Below, piece after piece: positions 16,189 to 24,870 of a stretch of 42,239 bases of DNA (positions are counted from its first letter, which is position 1; each line of letters starts with the position of its first letter). A program made the position numbers and the translations under genes. Under the pieces are notes generated by a model that worked only from the letters and a program-made list of their open reading frames with translations, did no database searches and was not told where the DNA came from. This DNA comes from Planctomycetota bacterium (GTDB lineage Bacteria > Planctomycetota > JACOTG01), in NCBI GenBank assembly GCA_016178505.1, contig JACOTG010000100.1, positions 1-42,239 of the forward strand. The letters run 5' to 3'.

Positions 16189-18761
16189 CGAGAGTTCTCC
16201 AGCGAGTCCAGTGTCGGTGGCACGTCCGGCGGCAGCGTCCGCAGCGCCTTCCGGACGAATTCGACGAGCGCGTCTCGCTGAGGCGTCGGCTCGCCCCCGA
16301 TCGCGTTCACGGCGCGGCACTGTTCTTCGAACGCGAGGGCTTCCTCGACCAGGAGCGGTCGCGGACCGTCGACGCGGCGCCGGAACGCATGGGCCGCGAA
16401 GTGGACGAGCTGGTGTGAGAGGCTGGCGAGAGGCCACGCGTCGACGTCGCGCGACGAGATCTCGAGCCGATCGGCGGCGACGCGGGTGGGGCCGTCCACG
16501 ACCGAGATCTCGGAGATCGCGAGCCGTACGAGGTGCGCGTGACGCGGAGACTTCTCGGCGAGCCAGCTCAGCGCCTGCCGAACCTTGAACGGGCCGGGGC
16601 CTTCGCCCGAGACGGAAACCACGTCGGGTGCCATGCCGAAGGACAGCGCCCCGCGACGACCGTCGATGGGGGAGTGCACGGTGAAGAACACGTTTCGCGC
16701 CGCGCATCGAACGAGGGGATCGGGAGACCCGAGCGCGAGCTTGGCAATCCGTGCTGACAGGACCTCGGCGAAGTCCGATGCGCCCGACCGCGCAAGCGCA
16801 TCGAGCGCGGCCGCGGCCACGAGCGGGTCCGGATCCGAGACGAGCGGTGCCAGCGCCTCGCAAGGGACATCGTCGATGGCGACGAGCGCGCGAACGGCAC
16901 GCGTGCGAACGAAAGCATCGGGCGATCGAAGCGCGTCACCGAATCGGCGAGACGCATCCGCGCGATTCCCGCGTGCGGCCGCGCGCGCATCGAGCCACGC
17001 GAGAACGGACGACGGTTCGCGCAGGGCCGCGAGGGCAAGCGCTCCCGCTGCGTCGGGATCCGCGACAATGCTCGAATCGGCGACCAGTGCCTGCGCGCGA
17101 TCCGGATCGATGCCGGCCAAAGCGACGAGCGCGCTCGCGCGCACTTCCGGGCTCGGGTCGGTTCGAACCAGCGCCTCGAGCGTTGCTGCCGGTCGAAGCG
17201 CCGTGCACTCCACGTCGCTGAGCGGCGAGGCGAGGGCAGCGGCCGCAGCGGCTCGCGCTTCGTGGTCCGGGCTGGCGAGCGCGCCACGCAGCGCGGTCAC
17301 GCGCTCGGCCGCCTCGCGCGGAACCCACTGACCTTCGAGGCGAGCCATGCCGCGCCCCTCGTTCTCCATCTTCTCGGGGTCGAGGATGTGCGGCGTGATG
17401 AAGATGAGGAGATTCGTCTTCTCGGTGTCCTCCCCCTGATATCGGAAGAGGTAGCCGAGGAGCGGAATGTCGCCGAGGAGCGGGAACTTGCTCGTTTTCG
17501 TGAACGTGCGCTCGCGGACGAGCCCGGCGATCACCAGCGTCTTTCCGTCCTCGAGGACGACCACGGTTTCGGCGGAGCGCGTCTCGATGACGGGGAACTC
17601 CTCGAGCGGGCCGCGATATCCGGTCACGTCGCTCACTTCCGGCTTGAGGATCATCGTGATCGACTTCTCGTCGTTGACGCGCGGCGTGACGGTGAGCGTC
17701 GTGCCCGTCTCGACTTTGTCGTACCCGGAAACCGTCGTGAGCCCGCGCTCTTCGTTCCGCGTGTACGTGGGGATCGGGATGATGCTGCCGATCGTGATCT
17801 TCGCCTGCTGATTGTCGAGCGCGGTCACTTCCGGGCTCGCGACGAGCTTCGTGTCGGTCTGCGCGTTCAGCGCCTGAAGGACCGCGCTGAACTCCGTTGC
17901 GTCCAGATGTCCGAGCCGGAAATCGACGGGTTGCCCGAGCGGAAACGCGCTTCGCGAATCGAAGAACGAGGCGTTGCGGCTCGTGGAAGACGACGTCGAC
18001 GAGTTGACGCTGGTCTGGACGCCTTCGGTGTTGTTGAGCGGGAAGAACGCGCCGCCCTTGATGCTCTCGACGAACGGGAACGTCACTGGACGGCTCGCGC
18101 CCGTGAGCTTGATCGAAGTTGCCCAGTCGATGCCGAGGTGGTCGGCGTCGCTCAGGAGCGTCTCGACGATCTTCGCCTCGATGCGAACTTGGACGACCTT
18201 CTTGTCGACTTGAGCGAGGATCTTCTCGAAGCGATCGACGTCATCCGGAGCGGCCTGGACGAAAAAGGCGTTTCGTCGTTCGTTGTACTCGAACACGCCG
18301 CCGTTCTTCGGAACGAGCGCCTTCAGCGTCTCGACGAGGTCCTTCCCGTTCGCATATCGAAGCGGGATGTACCGCGTGATTGGCTCCGGTGCCGGCTTCG
18401 GCGGCGCCGGAGCGGCGGGCTTCGGTGCCGTGATCGGCCTCACTTCGAGAAGGTTGCCCTTCTTCTCGTACTCGAAGCCATTGGGGCGCAACACGGCATC
18501 GAGTGCTTCTTCGCACGTGACGTCTTGAAGGCGAATGGTGACGGTGCCGGTGACCTCACGGCCCGCGACGACGTTGAGCCCGTAATGCCTCCCGATGAGG
18601 CGGAGCACGTTTTCGATTTTCGCTTGGTTGACGTCGAGCGAGATCGGCTCCGTTTTCGACGCGAGTCCGGCCTCATCCGCGGCGAGTGCCGCGGGACGCA
18701 GCACGAGCGGAAAGAGGGCGAGGGCGAGCAAAACGGAAAAGCGGCGCGGGAAGAACTTCAT
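16185..18761 (-). CDS. gspD: Secretin (GspD/PilQ) with HEAT and metallopeptidase-like C-terminal extension
   Basis: 858 residues. A signal peptide (1-28) is followed by an STN/N0 domain (about 38-110), a Pro/Ala linker (111-127), an N1-type domain (128-188), and the secretin core (about 190-460). The core carries the signature RSAETVVVLEDGKTLVIAGL at 395-414 and PLLGDIPLLGYLFR at 427-440. This forms the outer-membrane channel of a type II secretion or pilus machine. Unlike ordinary secretins it does not stop there. Residues about 485-695 are HEAT-like repeats (DPSPEVRASALVALAGI, SPDAFVRTRAVRALVAI). Residues about 700-858 include HQLVH (783-787) and EEALAFEE (806-813), arranged like HExxH plus downstream Glu of gluzincin peptidases but with the catalytic Glu changed to Gln. 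ATGA overlaps join it to both neighbours. Confidence 0.92.
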   Translation of the reverse strand: MKFFPRRFSVLLALALFPLVLRPAALAADEAGLASKTEPISLDVNQAKIENVLRLIGRHYGLNVVAGREVTGTVTIRLQDVTCEEALDAVLRPNGFEYEKKGNLLEVRPITAPKPAAPAPPKPAPEPITRYIPLRYANGKDLVETLKALVPKNGGVFEYNERRNAFFVQAAPDDVDRFEKILAQVDKKVVQVRIEAKIVETLLSDADHLGIDWATSIKLTGASRPVTFPFVESIKGGAFFPLNNTEGVQTSVNSSTSSSTSRNASFFDSRSAFPLGQPVDFRLGHLDATEFSAVLQALNAQTDTKLVASPEVTALDNQQAKITIGSIIPIPTYTRNEERGLTTVSGYDKVETGTTLTVTPRVNDEKSITMILKPEVSDVTGYRGPLEEFPVIETRSAETVVVLEDGKTLVIAGLVRERTFTKTSKFPLLGDIPLLGYLFRYQGEDTEKTNLLIFITPHILDPEKMENEGRGMARLEGQWVPREAAERVTALRGALASPDHEARAAAAAALASPLSDVECTALRPAATLEALVRTDPSPEVRASALVALAGIDPDRAQALVADSSIVADPDAAGALALAALREPSSVLAWLDARAAARGNRADASRRFGDALRSPDAFVRTRAVRALVAIDDVPCEALAPLVSDPDPLVAAAALDALARSGASDFAEVLSARIAKLALGSPDPLVRCAARNVFFTVHSPIDGRRGALSFGMAPDVVSVSGEGPGPFKVRQALSWLAEKSPRHAHLVRLAISEISVVDGPTRVAADRLEISSRDVDAWPLASLSHQLVHFAAHAFRRRVDGPRPLLVEEALAFEEQCRAVNAIGGEPTPQRDALVEFVRKALRTLPPDVPPTLDSLENSR

Positions 18762-19309
18762 TTCGATTCCTCCAGGGCCGCCGTCGTTTGCAGGAGATCG
18801 AGAACGAACGTGCGTTCGCCTCGGCGCAGGGTCACATGCTCGGGCGAAATCGCTTCGACGAGGAAGCCGTCGATCTCCTCGCCCTCTGCCAGGACGCGAT
18901 CACCGATCACGGCGAGCGATCGTGTCCGATCGCCGCACGCGGACACGCCTTCGAGCCTGAGATTGGGTCCGACCTCCGGCTTGGCAGCGACGGGCGTCAC
19001 GTACGCGCGGAATGGGTCGCGCTCGACGGGTATCTCGCGTCGCTGATCCTGTTCCATGAAGAGCGCGAGGTCCGACGGCGAGGGTTTCGCGGCCGGCGGA
19101 TCTTTCTTCGCCGGCGTTGGGATCGGCGCGTTCGGAATGCCAGACGTCGTCGGATCCGCCGCAGAGGTCGCCACCGCGGCGATGGCATTGCCGTCGGAGG
19201 TGAGCTTCGACCAGGCGCGCCACGCGAGCGGGAGGAACAGCACGAAGAGGCCGACAGCGAGCCATTTGTTCGAGAGGAGCCCCGGCGCGGACGTCATCGA
19301 CGCCTTCAT
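18758..19309 (-). CDS. PilP/GspC-like periplasmic linker protein
   Basis: 183 residues. A short N-terminus is followed by one transmembrane helix (KWLAVGLFVLFLPLAWRAW, about 15-33), an Ala/Pro-rich linker, and a periplasmic beta domain. In that domain DPFRAYV, LRLEGVSACGDRTRSLAVI and GDRVLAEGEEIDGFLVEAIS form the homology-region/PilP fold that docks to the secretin N0 domain. ATG 19309 overlaps the preceding stop by ATGA, and its stop overlaps the secretin start the same way. That order (PilO, PilP, secretin) is the standard pilMNOPQ order. Either PilP or GspC would be a fair name. Confidence 0.8.
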   Translation of the reverse strand: MKASMTSAPGLLSNKWLAVGLFVLFLPLAWRAWSKLTSDGNAIAAVATSAADPTTSGIPNAPIPTPAKKDPPAAKPSPSDLALFMEQDQRREIPVERDPFRAYVTPVAAKPEVGPNLRLEGVSACGDRTRSLAVIGDRVLAEGEEIDGFLVEAISPEHVTLRRGERTFVLDLLQTTAALEESK

Positions 19310-19881
19310 CGGCCTCGCCCTTCTTCGGGCGGGGCGAGTGAGCGCCGACCGTCCGCTCGAGTGATGACGTCGACGGTCACGTCGCCGCGGACGAGGCCAC
19401 GCGCGCCGACTCGGCGGAGGCTCAGGGACGGGATGGAGAGGAGGCGGTGCCGCTCGCGTTCGTCGAGGGACTCGAGCCAGCCGACGATTGCGCCGAACGT
19501 CCCTTCGACGAGCCACGTCTTTCGCTGGCGGACGAGATCGCCGGCGGAGTCCGCGACGGCGGGCCGGTCGGCGACGACGCGAAGGCCGCTTTCAGTCGCG
19601 CGCGCGCGCGTCGAACGGAAGAACTCGGCTGCGTCCGCCGCCGTCGGCACCAGGGACTCCAGCTCGCGGACCCGAGCCGCGTATCCGGGAGTTTTTTCGG
19701 CGGCCGCGCCCACGTGCACGGACAAGTCGCACGCGTCCTGCAATTCACGGCGCACGGCGGCGAGCTCATCGCGCGCCGCACTCGACTCCGCGAAGATCGG
19801 CCGCACGAGCAGGAGCCACGTCAAAGCCACGCCTGCGGTGAGGAGCGTGATCTCCAGAACGACGACCTTTGGCGATCGCAT
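19306..19881 (-). CDS. pilO: PilO/GspM-like inner-membrane protein
   Basis: 191 residues. A single N-terminal membrane helix (VVVLEITLLTAGVALTWLLL) precedes a coiled-coil segment rich in Ala/Arg/Glu and then a ferredoxin-like domain. That domain contains TESGLRVVADRP and WLVEGTFGAIVGWLESLDE, as in PilO/GspM. The protein forms the periplasmic frame with PilN and PilP. ATG 19881 is one base away from the upstream stop, and the stop overlaps the next start by ATGA. The assignment rests on topology, size and gene order as much as on sequence. Confidence 0.8.
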   Translation of the reverse strand: MRSPKVVVLEITLLTAGVALTWLLLVRPIFAESSAARDELAAVRRELQDACDLSVHVGAAAEKTPGYAARVRELESLVPTAADAAEFFRSTRARATESGLRVVADRPAVADSAGDLVRQRKTWLVEGTFGAIVGWLESLDERERHRLLSIPSLSLRRVGARGLVRGDVTVDVITRADGRRSLAPPEEGRGR

Positions 19882-19882
19882 G

Positions 19883-21655
19883 TCAGAGCCGCCTCGGGAG
19901 GATCGTGGGGATCGCGCGAACGGCGAAGTCGGAGGCGACGGCGCCTTCGCTCGGCGTCTCCGGAAGCGAGACGTCGACGTCGTGGAAAAACGGGCTCGCA
20001 TCGAGCGCCGTCGAGAGGGCGTCGGAGTCCGCGACGGCTTTCTCGGTGCTGTCCGCGAGCAGGCGACCGTGAACGAAGAGCTTCGGCGGTTGTTCGAGCG
20101 CCTGAATCCCGATCTCGTCGACGAATGCCGACTCGGGCATCGCACGAACGACGTCGCCGAGGATTCCGAGTGCGGACCACTCCTTGGGTGCCGCGACGCG
20201 GAGTACGGACTCTGTGCGCAGCGCGCTCGACGAGACGCGCTGGCACTCGCGCACCTGATCGAGAGCCGGACGCAGCGCCGCCAATCGATCGCGCGCCCCT
20301 TGCAGCTCGGCTCGCGCTCGGCGGCAATCGACGCTGCGGATCGCGGCGAGCACGCCGAGCAGCAGGACCACGAAGAACGCCGTGCGCCGCGCTGCGAAGC
20401 GCGCCACGTCGAGTGCCCGAGCGCGGTGGACCGAAGCGGGAACGAGATCCAAGGAGCCCGGCTCGTCGAGCGTCGCGCCGATCGCGAGAGCGAATCGGAA
20501 ATACGCGCGGTCCGGGCCGTCCCCCGCCTTCGCCGGCAGCGCGAGCCCGGCGGCGGGATCGAGGAGCTGCACGTCCATTCCCAAGCGCTCGCCGAGCCAA
20601 AGGTCGATGCCCGGCACTTCCGCGCCCGGGCCCGTGATCCTCACGCGATCGCACGCGGCCAAATTGCTGGTTCGATCGAACAGGCGCAGCGACTTCTCGA
20701 GATCGCCCTCGAGTCGCTCGAGGTGCGGGCGGACGAGTGCCTGGAGCACCGCCGACGGAACGGGATCTCGCAGGGGAACGGGGACGCTGCCGTCTCCCCC
20801 GACGTCCAGTTGTCGAAGAGCCAGGATCGCTTGATCCGCATCGAGGTGCACGACGCCCGTCTCTAGCGAGATCGGCTCGGTCAGCGCTCGCTCCAGGTCG
20901 GCGACGCCGAGCCGAAGCGAATGGCGCAGCTCGAACCCGCGTCCCGAAAAGACGAGCAAGGTCGATGACGCGTCACCAAGGTAGAGCAGCGCCACGGGAT
21001 CGGTGCCCTCGATCTCGCCGGCGCGACGAAGCAGCGCCTCCATCGCGATGACGTCCGGACAGAATCGATGACGCGGAATCGACGCCTGCTCCAGGAGCCG
21101 GGTACGGTCCGCGAGCGCGGCCTCTCCAGCAGCGACGCCGAGGTAGAGCGTTGCCAATTCACCCTCGGGCCCCGAGGGAGCCTTGCGTTCGAAGCGAAAC
21201 GCAACGGGATCACCGGCTGCGGCGTTCGCGGGTCCGCGCTTCCGCAGCTTCCACCGGATCGCGTCGGACCGCTCGCGTTGGGGGACGCCGTCGAGTGCGA
21301 CGAGATCGGCATCGACGTCTGCGCCACCGAGCGCGACAGCGACGTCGCGTCGTGCGAGGCCCAGCCGTCCGGCAGCCTCCCGAAGCGCGGCTTCCTTCAT
21401 CGCCGGGACCTTCGACCCGGGCGTCGACACGGGGAACGGTATCTCGAGAGTCGCGACGACGGCCGGCTTCGAGCCCGGGCCGATTCGCTTGACGAGCACC
21501 GCCCGCAACGCCGAGGCGCCGAGGTCGATGCCTGCGGCGACGCCTCGACCCGTGACGTCGAGCGGCCGGAACAGGCGAGAGCGAACGGGACGGCGGCGGA
21601 GCGACGGATCGCGAACGTCACCCGCCCCTCTGTCGTCCATCGCCGAGACCGCCAT
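19883..21655 (-). CDS. PilM-PilN fusion (GspL-like)
   Basis: 590 residues. Residues about 40-400 are an actin-like ATPase domain: the phosphate-1 loop GIDLGASALRAVLVKR at 42-57, then VALLYLGDASSTLLVF and HSLRLGVADLERAL as in PilM. A membrane helix near 420-440 (AFFVVLLLGVLAAIRSVDC) is followed by a coiled coil and a PilN-type periplasmic domain (EWSALGILGDVVRAMPESAF). Together this is the cytoplasmic-to-periplasmic platform that GspL provides in one chain and PilM plus PilN in two. The start at 21655 has GGAAGGGG just upstream; ATG 21640 is an alternative. A spacer of 125 bases separates it from the pseudopilin genes upstream. Confidence 0.85.
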   Translation of the reverse strand: MAVSAMDDRGAGDVRDPSLRRRPVRSRLFRPLDVTGRGVAAGIDLGASALRAVLVKRIGPGSKPAVVATLEIPFPVSTPGSKVPAMKEAALREAAGRLGLARRDVAVALGGADVDADLVALDGVPQRERSDAIRWKLRKRGPANAAAGDPVAFRFERKAPSGPEGELATLYLGVAAGEAALADRTRLLEQASIPRHRFCPDVIAMEALLRRAGEIEGTDPVALLYLGDASSTLLVFSGRGFELRHSLRLGVADLERALTEPISLETGVVHLDADQAILALRQLDVGGDGSVPVPLRDPVPSAVLQALVRPHLERLEGDLEKSLRLFDRTSNLAACDRVRITGPGAEVPGIDLWLGERLGMDVQLLDPAAGLALPAKAGDGPDRAYFRFALAIGATLDEPGSLDLVPASVHRARALDVARFAARRTAFFVVLLLGVLAAIRSVDCRRARAELQGARDRLAALRPALDQVRECQRVSSSALRTESVLRVAAPKEWSALGILGDVVRAMPESAFVDEIGIQALEQPPKLFVHGRLLADSTEKAVADSDALSTALDASPFFHDVDVSLPETPSEGAVASDFAVRAIPTILPRRL

Positions 21656-21780
21656 GTTCCCCTTCCATCCGTCGAAGGCGTTCGTCGCGTGCGTGCCGTT
21701 TCGATTCGATTGCCGAATCGGTATCGACGCATTGCTCGCGTCGACTTGAGCGCGGGTCGAGGCCCTGGGAATGGCGGACG

Positions 21781-22710
21781 CTATGGGGCGGCGGGCACCG
21801 CGATGTTGGGGTAGTTCGTGCCGCCGGCGACGAGAGTCATCGCGAACGCCGTGGCGTCCATGTTCACTTCGCCGCCGCCACTTCCCGTCTGTGACGTGCG
21901 GAAGGAGCGAAGCTGAACCGTGATCGTTGCACCGGCTGGAACGTTGAACGGACTGTTCGAAGTGAACGGGACCGTCTGTCCGCTCTTTGCGCGAATGCTG
22001 CCGACGTCCTGATACCGCCAAACTCTCTTCGTGCTCGTGATGCCGTCGACTCGCAACCGGATCTCCTCGTAGAACGCGACGGGCGAGCTCCACACGGCGA
22101 CGAGCGCCGTGAGCTCGACCGCGCCGCCGGTGTTGTTCTTCAACTTGAACTGGACGCGGCTCTCGTGTTCGGTTCGGCTCCCCGGGACGTAGACCCAGCC
22201 GGTTCCGCCGGACCCGTTGGAAGACGAAACGGGCCGCGCCTTCAGCATCTGGAGGATGACGGGCCCGTGATCGACTCCCGGCCAGGTCACGGTTACCGTG
22301 ATCCGCTTGATGTCCGTCGAGCCGTCCGCCACCGGCACGTCGAGGTTGGTGTCGTCCACGTTCTCCACGGCGACCGAACGCGTGAAAGCGGAGGCTCCGG
22401 TGATCGCTCCGCCTAGGGCATCGGTGGGCGGCGATCGCACGAGGCCGTCGAAGTCGTCGACGTCGTCCCAATTCGCGCGAACGGCCTCCTCGGTCCCGAA
22501 CGAGTCTGCGGGGAGATCCGGATCCTCGAACGCCTTGCTCGCGATTTCGTCGAGTTGGTCTTCGGCCAGCTCGCACGCGAGAGTCCGCATGCGGGCGTTG
22601 CCCGAACCCGCTTCGAGCGCGAAGATCCCGGTGAGGAGGCCGGGGAGGACGATGGCCAGCAAGACGATTCCGATCAAGACCTCGATCGCCGAGAAGCCCT
22701 CGCGGCTCAT
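21781..22710 (-). CDS. GspI/PilV-like minor pseudopilin with extra C-terminal beta domain
   Basis: 310 residues, about twice the size of a usual GspI. The prepilin peptidase site and N-methylation helix are clear: MSREG|FSAIEVLIGIVLLAIVLPG with Glu at +5. The middle region has the GspI-like CELAEDQLDEIASKAFED and the beta-rich IKRITVTVTWPG. Residues about 183-300 are an added beta domain (AFYEEIRLRVDG, RVWRYQDVGS, VPAGATITVQLRSF, GGEVNMDATAF) that also occurs in the adjacent upstream pseudopilin. The start overlaps the preceding stop by ATGA. Confidence 0.8.
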   Translation of the reverse strand: MSREGFSAIEVLIGIVLLAIVLPGLLTGIFALEAGSGNARMRTLACELAEDQLDEIASKAFEDPDLPADSFGTEEAVRANWDDVDDFDGLVRSPPTDALGGAITGASAFTRSVAVENVDDTNLDVPVADGSTDIKRITVTVTWPGVDHGPVILQMLKARPVSSSNGSGGTGWVYVPGSRTEHESRVQFKLKNNTGGAVELTALVAVWSSPVAFYEEIRLRVDGITSTKRVWRYQDVGSIRAKSGQTVPFTSNSPFNVPAGATITVQLRSFRTSQTGSGGGEVNMDATAFAMTLVAGGTNYPNIAVPAAP

Positions 22711-23432
22711 GGGGTCCTCACGGTCGTGAGCGCGAATGCCTCGATCGACGAGCGCACGATCACGCCGAGCGACGTATTGTCCATGGACACGGTGGAACCC
22801 GAGCCGATCTTCACGTTCTTGAAGTTGAAGAGGGTGAGCTCGACGATTGCGCCCTCGGGGACCACGACGCCCGGCCCGACGTTGAACGTCGCGGTTTCGC
22901 CGGTCGCTTTTCGCGTGTTCGCCGCGAGCGTGTAGTCCCACACTTTTCCGTAGTCGGTGCCCCCGACGATGAGCGCCCGAACTTCTTCGTAGTAGGCGGT
23001 GGGGGTGATCCACGTGGAAGTGACCGCGTTCAGCGTGATGGCGCCGCTCGTCAGATTCACCAACCGAAAGATCACGTTCGAGCTCGCGGGTTGTCGCGAA
23101 CGGTCGACGTACGGGAACGCCGCGTCGGCGGCCACGACGCGGACGGCGCGGCCCCATGCCCCGGTGGAGGTGAAGCGGCGGCCCGATTGCGTCACCGTGA
23201 ACGTGCCTCCGCCGAAGGATGTCGTCGGGAGAGGCGTGTGTGCGAGGAAGGCCATTTCCAGTCCGGACTGCGCCGCCGCGAGCGCGTTCGCCGATTCGAC
23301 GCGCAGGGCGCTCGAGTCGGCCTCGCCCGCGGCGAGCTCGGCGATCGCCGCGATGAGAATCCCTCCCAGCACGAAGAGTGCGACCGCGGCAACGAGGAAG
23401 AAGCCGGATTCGGATCCCCGCGCCCGGGTCAC
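22707..23432 (-). CDS. PilX/GspK-like minor pseudopilin with the same beta domain
   Basis: 241 residues from GTG 23432, chosen because it gives the GTGA overlap with the upstream stop seen at the other junctions here. The N-terminus (RGSESG then FFLVAAVALFVLGGIL) is a PilX/GspK-type leader with no Glu at +5. It is followed by the typical SANALAAAQSGLEMAFL helix. Residues about 120-236 are a beta domain with AYYEEVRALIVGG, KVWDYTLAAN, VPEGAIVELTLFNF and GSTVSMDNTSL, clearly related to that of the next gene. In the type II family the GspI, J and K tip complex initiates the pseudopilus, and this gene would supply the K-like tip. Confidence 0.75.
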   Translation of the reverse strand: MTRARGSESGFFLVAAVALFVLGGILIAAIAELAAGEADSSALRVESANALAAAQSGLEMAFLAHTPLPTTSFGGGTFTVTQSGRRFTSTGAWGRAVRVVAADAAFPYVDRSRQPASSNVIFRLVNLTSGAITLNAVTSTWITPTAYYEEVRALIVGGTDYGKVWDYTLAANTRKATGETATFNVGPGVVVPEGAIVELTLFNFKNVKIGSGSTVSMDNTSLGVIVRSSIEAFALTTVRTP

Positions 23433-23941
23433 GGTTCGCTCCACGCGGTGATCGGGTAGGTCGCCGAGCGCGGGGTGATCTCCGTTCGAAGGGAGATCTT
23501 CTCGCTGCCGCGGAGTGCCGTCAGCGACACGACGACGCGCCGGATGTCGCCGACGCGCGCGGCTGCCGTGGCATTCGCCGCGAGGTACGAGACGGAGAAC
23601 TGGGTGACGCCGTCGAGGAGCGCAACGCCGTTTCGTTGGACTTGCGTTCCGACGAGCTGGAATTGAATCGTCGTCGGCGTCGCGTCCCGAAACTGGAAGT
23701 TGGTCGACGTCCACGCCAGCACGTCCTCGAGAGTGCTGCTTCGAAGGTGTTGGATCTCGCGGCGCATGCGCTCGATCGCGCCCCAGGCTTCGCGTTCCAG
23801 CGCCTTCCGCGTTTGCAGCTTGTCGAAGTCGTCGCCGAAGCCGACGAACGTGATTCCGAGGATCGAGCCGACGAGCGCTGTCGTGACGAGCACGATGATC
23901 AGCTCGATCAGCGAGAAGCCCGCGCGCGCCGTCGCCTTCAT
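23429..23941 (-). CDS. GspJ/PilW-like minor pseudopilin
   Basis: 170 residues. The prepilin signal is ARAG|FSLIELIIVLVTTALVGS with Glu at +5. After it comes a helix with EREAWGAIERMRREIQHLRSS and a beta domain with FRDATPTTIQFQLVGTQVQR and VSLTALRGSEKISLRTEI, the arrangement of GspJ. Both ends overlap neighbours by four bases (ATGA/GTGA), so its dosage is tied to the other minor pseudopilins. Confidence 0.8.
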   Translation of the reverse strand: MKATARAGFSLIELIIVLVTTALVGSILGITFVGFGDDFDKLQTRKALEREAWGAIERMRREIQHLRSSTLEDVLAWTSTNFQFRDATPTTIQFQLVGTQVQRNGVALLDGVTQFSVSYLAANATAAARVGDIRRVVVSLTALRGSEKISLRTEITPRSATYPITAWSEP

Positions 23942-24423
23942 GGCGTCACGACCCCCGTCTGCGCGAGCACGGTCACCGTGCGCGTGCCCACGGAGGGGTG
24001 CGCGAGAACGACCGATCCGCCCGACGCCGGCGCACCGTCCGGAGTGAACGAGATCTTCGGAGACCCGCCGAACGAGACCGATTGAACGGTGACCCCGGCC
24101 GTCTTGCCCGTGCCGAGCTGCACGATGAAGTCGGTGGATGTGGCCGGATCGCTAGCCGGGTCGGAGGTGTTTCCGTTCTCGAAAACGGTGAAGCGATTTG
24201 CGGCGACGTCGAAGTAGACGCCGTGAACCGTGTGGCGGGTCATCGCCAGCTCCTGGGCGTAGCGAATGGCCGACGCCACCCGAACCTGCACGGCGGTGAG
24301 CTTCGACGACGGAATGCCCGTGAGAAGCGAGACGGCCGCGATCGAAAGGATGGCCAGCACCGTCACGGTGACGGTCAGCTCCACGAGCGTGAACGCGGCA
24401 AGCCGACCGCCTCGCTCACGCAC
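23938..24423 (-). CDS. GspH/FimT-like minor pseudopilin
   Basis: 161 residues from GTG 24423, set by AGGAGG at 24431-24436 seven bases upstream. The prepilin signal is RLAA|FTLVELTVTVTVLAILSIAA with Glu at +5. The cleavage residue before Phe is Ala instead of the usual Gly, which prepilin peptidase can tolerate poorly. The following VRVASAIRYAQELAMTRH is the characteristic GspH/FimT helix, followed by short beta strands (VHGVYFDVAANRFTVF). It lies 23 bases after the major pseudopilin gene. Confidence 0.8.
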   Translation of the reverse strand: MRERGGRLAAFTLVELTVTVTVLAILSIAAVSLLTGIPSSKLTAVQVRVASAIRYAQELAMTRHTVHGVYFDVAANRFTVFENGNTSDPASDPATSTDFIVQLGTGKTAGVTVQSVSFGGSPKISFTPDGAPASGGSVVLAHPSVGTRTVTVLAQTGVVTP

Positions 24424-24446
24424 GGCTGCGCCTCCTCGTGTGGAGT

Positions 24447-24863
24447 TTACTGCTTCGTGAACTGGCCCGTGGCCGAGGTGTACGCATACACGCCACCGGC
24501 GGGTCCCACGTACTGACTGGACGCGTTCTTGGTCCAGTCGCGAGTCACGCCGCCTTGCGACAGCACGCTCGTGAAGAAGGGGTTCGTGTTCCCCGCAGAG
24601 GAGCTGGCGGTTGCGGCATCGAGCGAGCCGGGATAGCGAGGCGTTCCGGACGCGGCCAAATTGGCGTAATAGAGGCTGATCGCCGAGCGAACGTTGCCGA
24701 CCACGCCTTCCTCGGCCGCTTGATTCGCCTCGTCCTGAAGGTCGACGAAGATGGGGACGGCGACCGCGGAGAGAACGCCCAGGATCACGATGATCACGAC
24801 GAGTTCGATCAGGGTGAAGCCGCGTTCGGCTGTCCTTGCCGAGATGGGGGATGACACGTTCAT
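24447..24863 (-). CDS. Major pseudopilin, copy 2 (GspG-like)
   Basis: 138 residues. A 14-residue basic leader ends in RTAERG|FTLIELVVIIVILGVLSAVA, the class-III prepilin signal with Glu at +5. The helix continues VPIFVDLQDEANQAAEEG, and the globular part has GTPRYPGSLDAA and ends YVGPAGGVYAYTSATGQF. The last stretch is the C-terminal loop that holds calcium or the disulfide in GspG/MSHA pilins. It is about 70 percent identical by eye to the next gene upstream. A very strong ribosome binding site suggests high expression. Confidence 0.9.
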   Translation of the reverse strand: MNVSSPISARTAERGFTLIELVVIIVILGVLSAVAVPIFVDLQDEANQAAEEGVVGNVRSAISLYYANLAASGTPRYPGSLDAATASSSAGNTNPFFTSVLSQGGVTRDWTKNASSQYVGPAGGVYAYTSATGQFTKQ

Positions 24864-24870
24864 CGAACGA

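Noticed and set aside
15871..16281. Continuation of the P-loop frame into 16281
   Set aside because: From about 15870 it is antisense to the lipoprotein and secretin genes and loses protein character.
17262..20866. Two long plus-strand open frames opposite the secretin and PilM-PilN genes
   Set aside because: Compositionally biased antisense; all domain signatures are on the minus strand.
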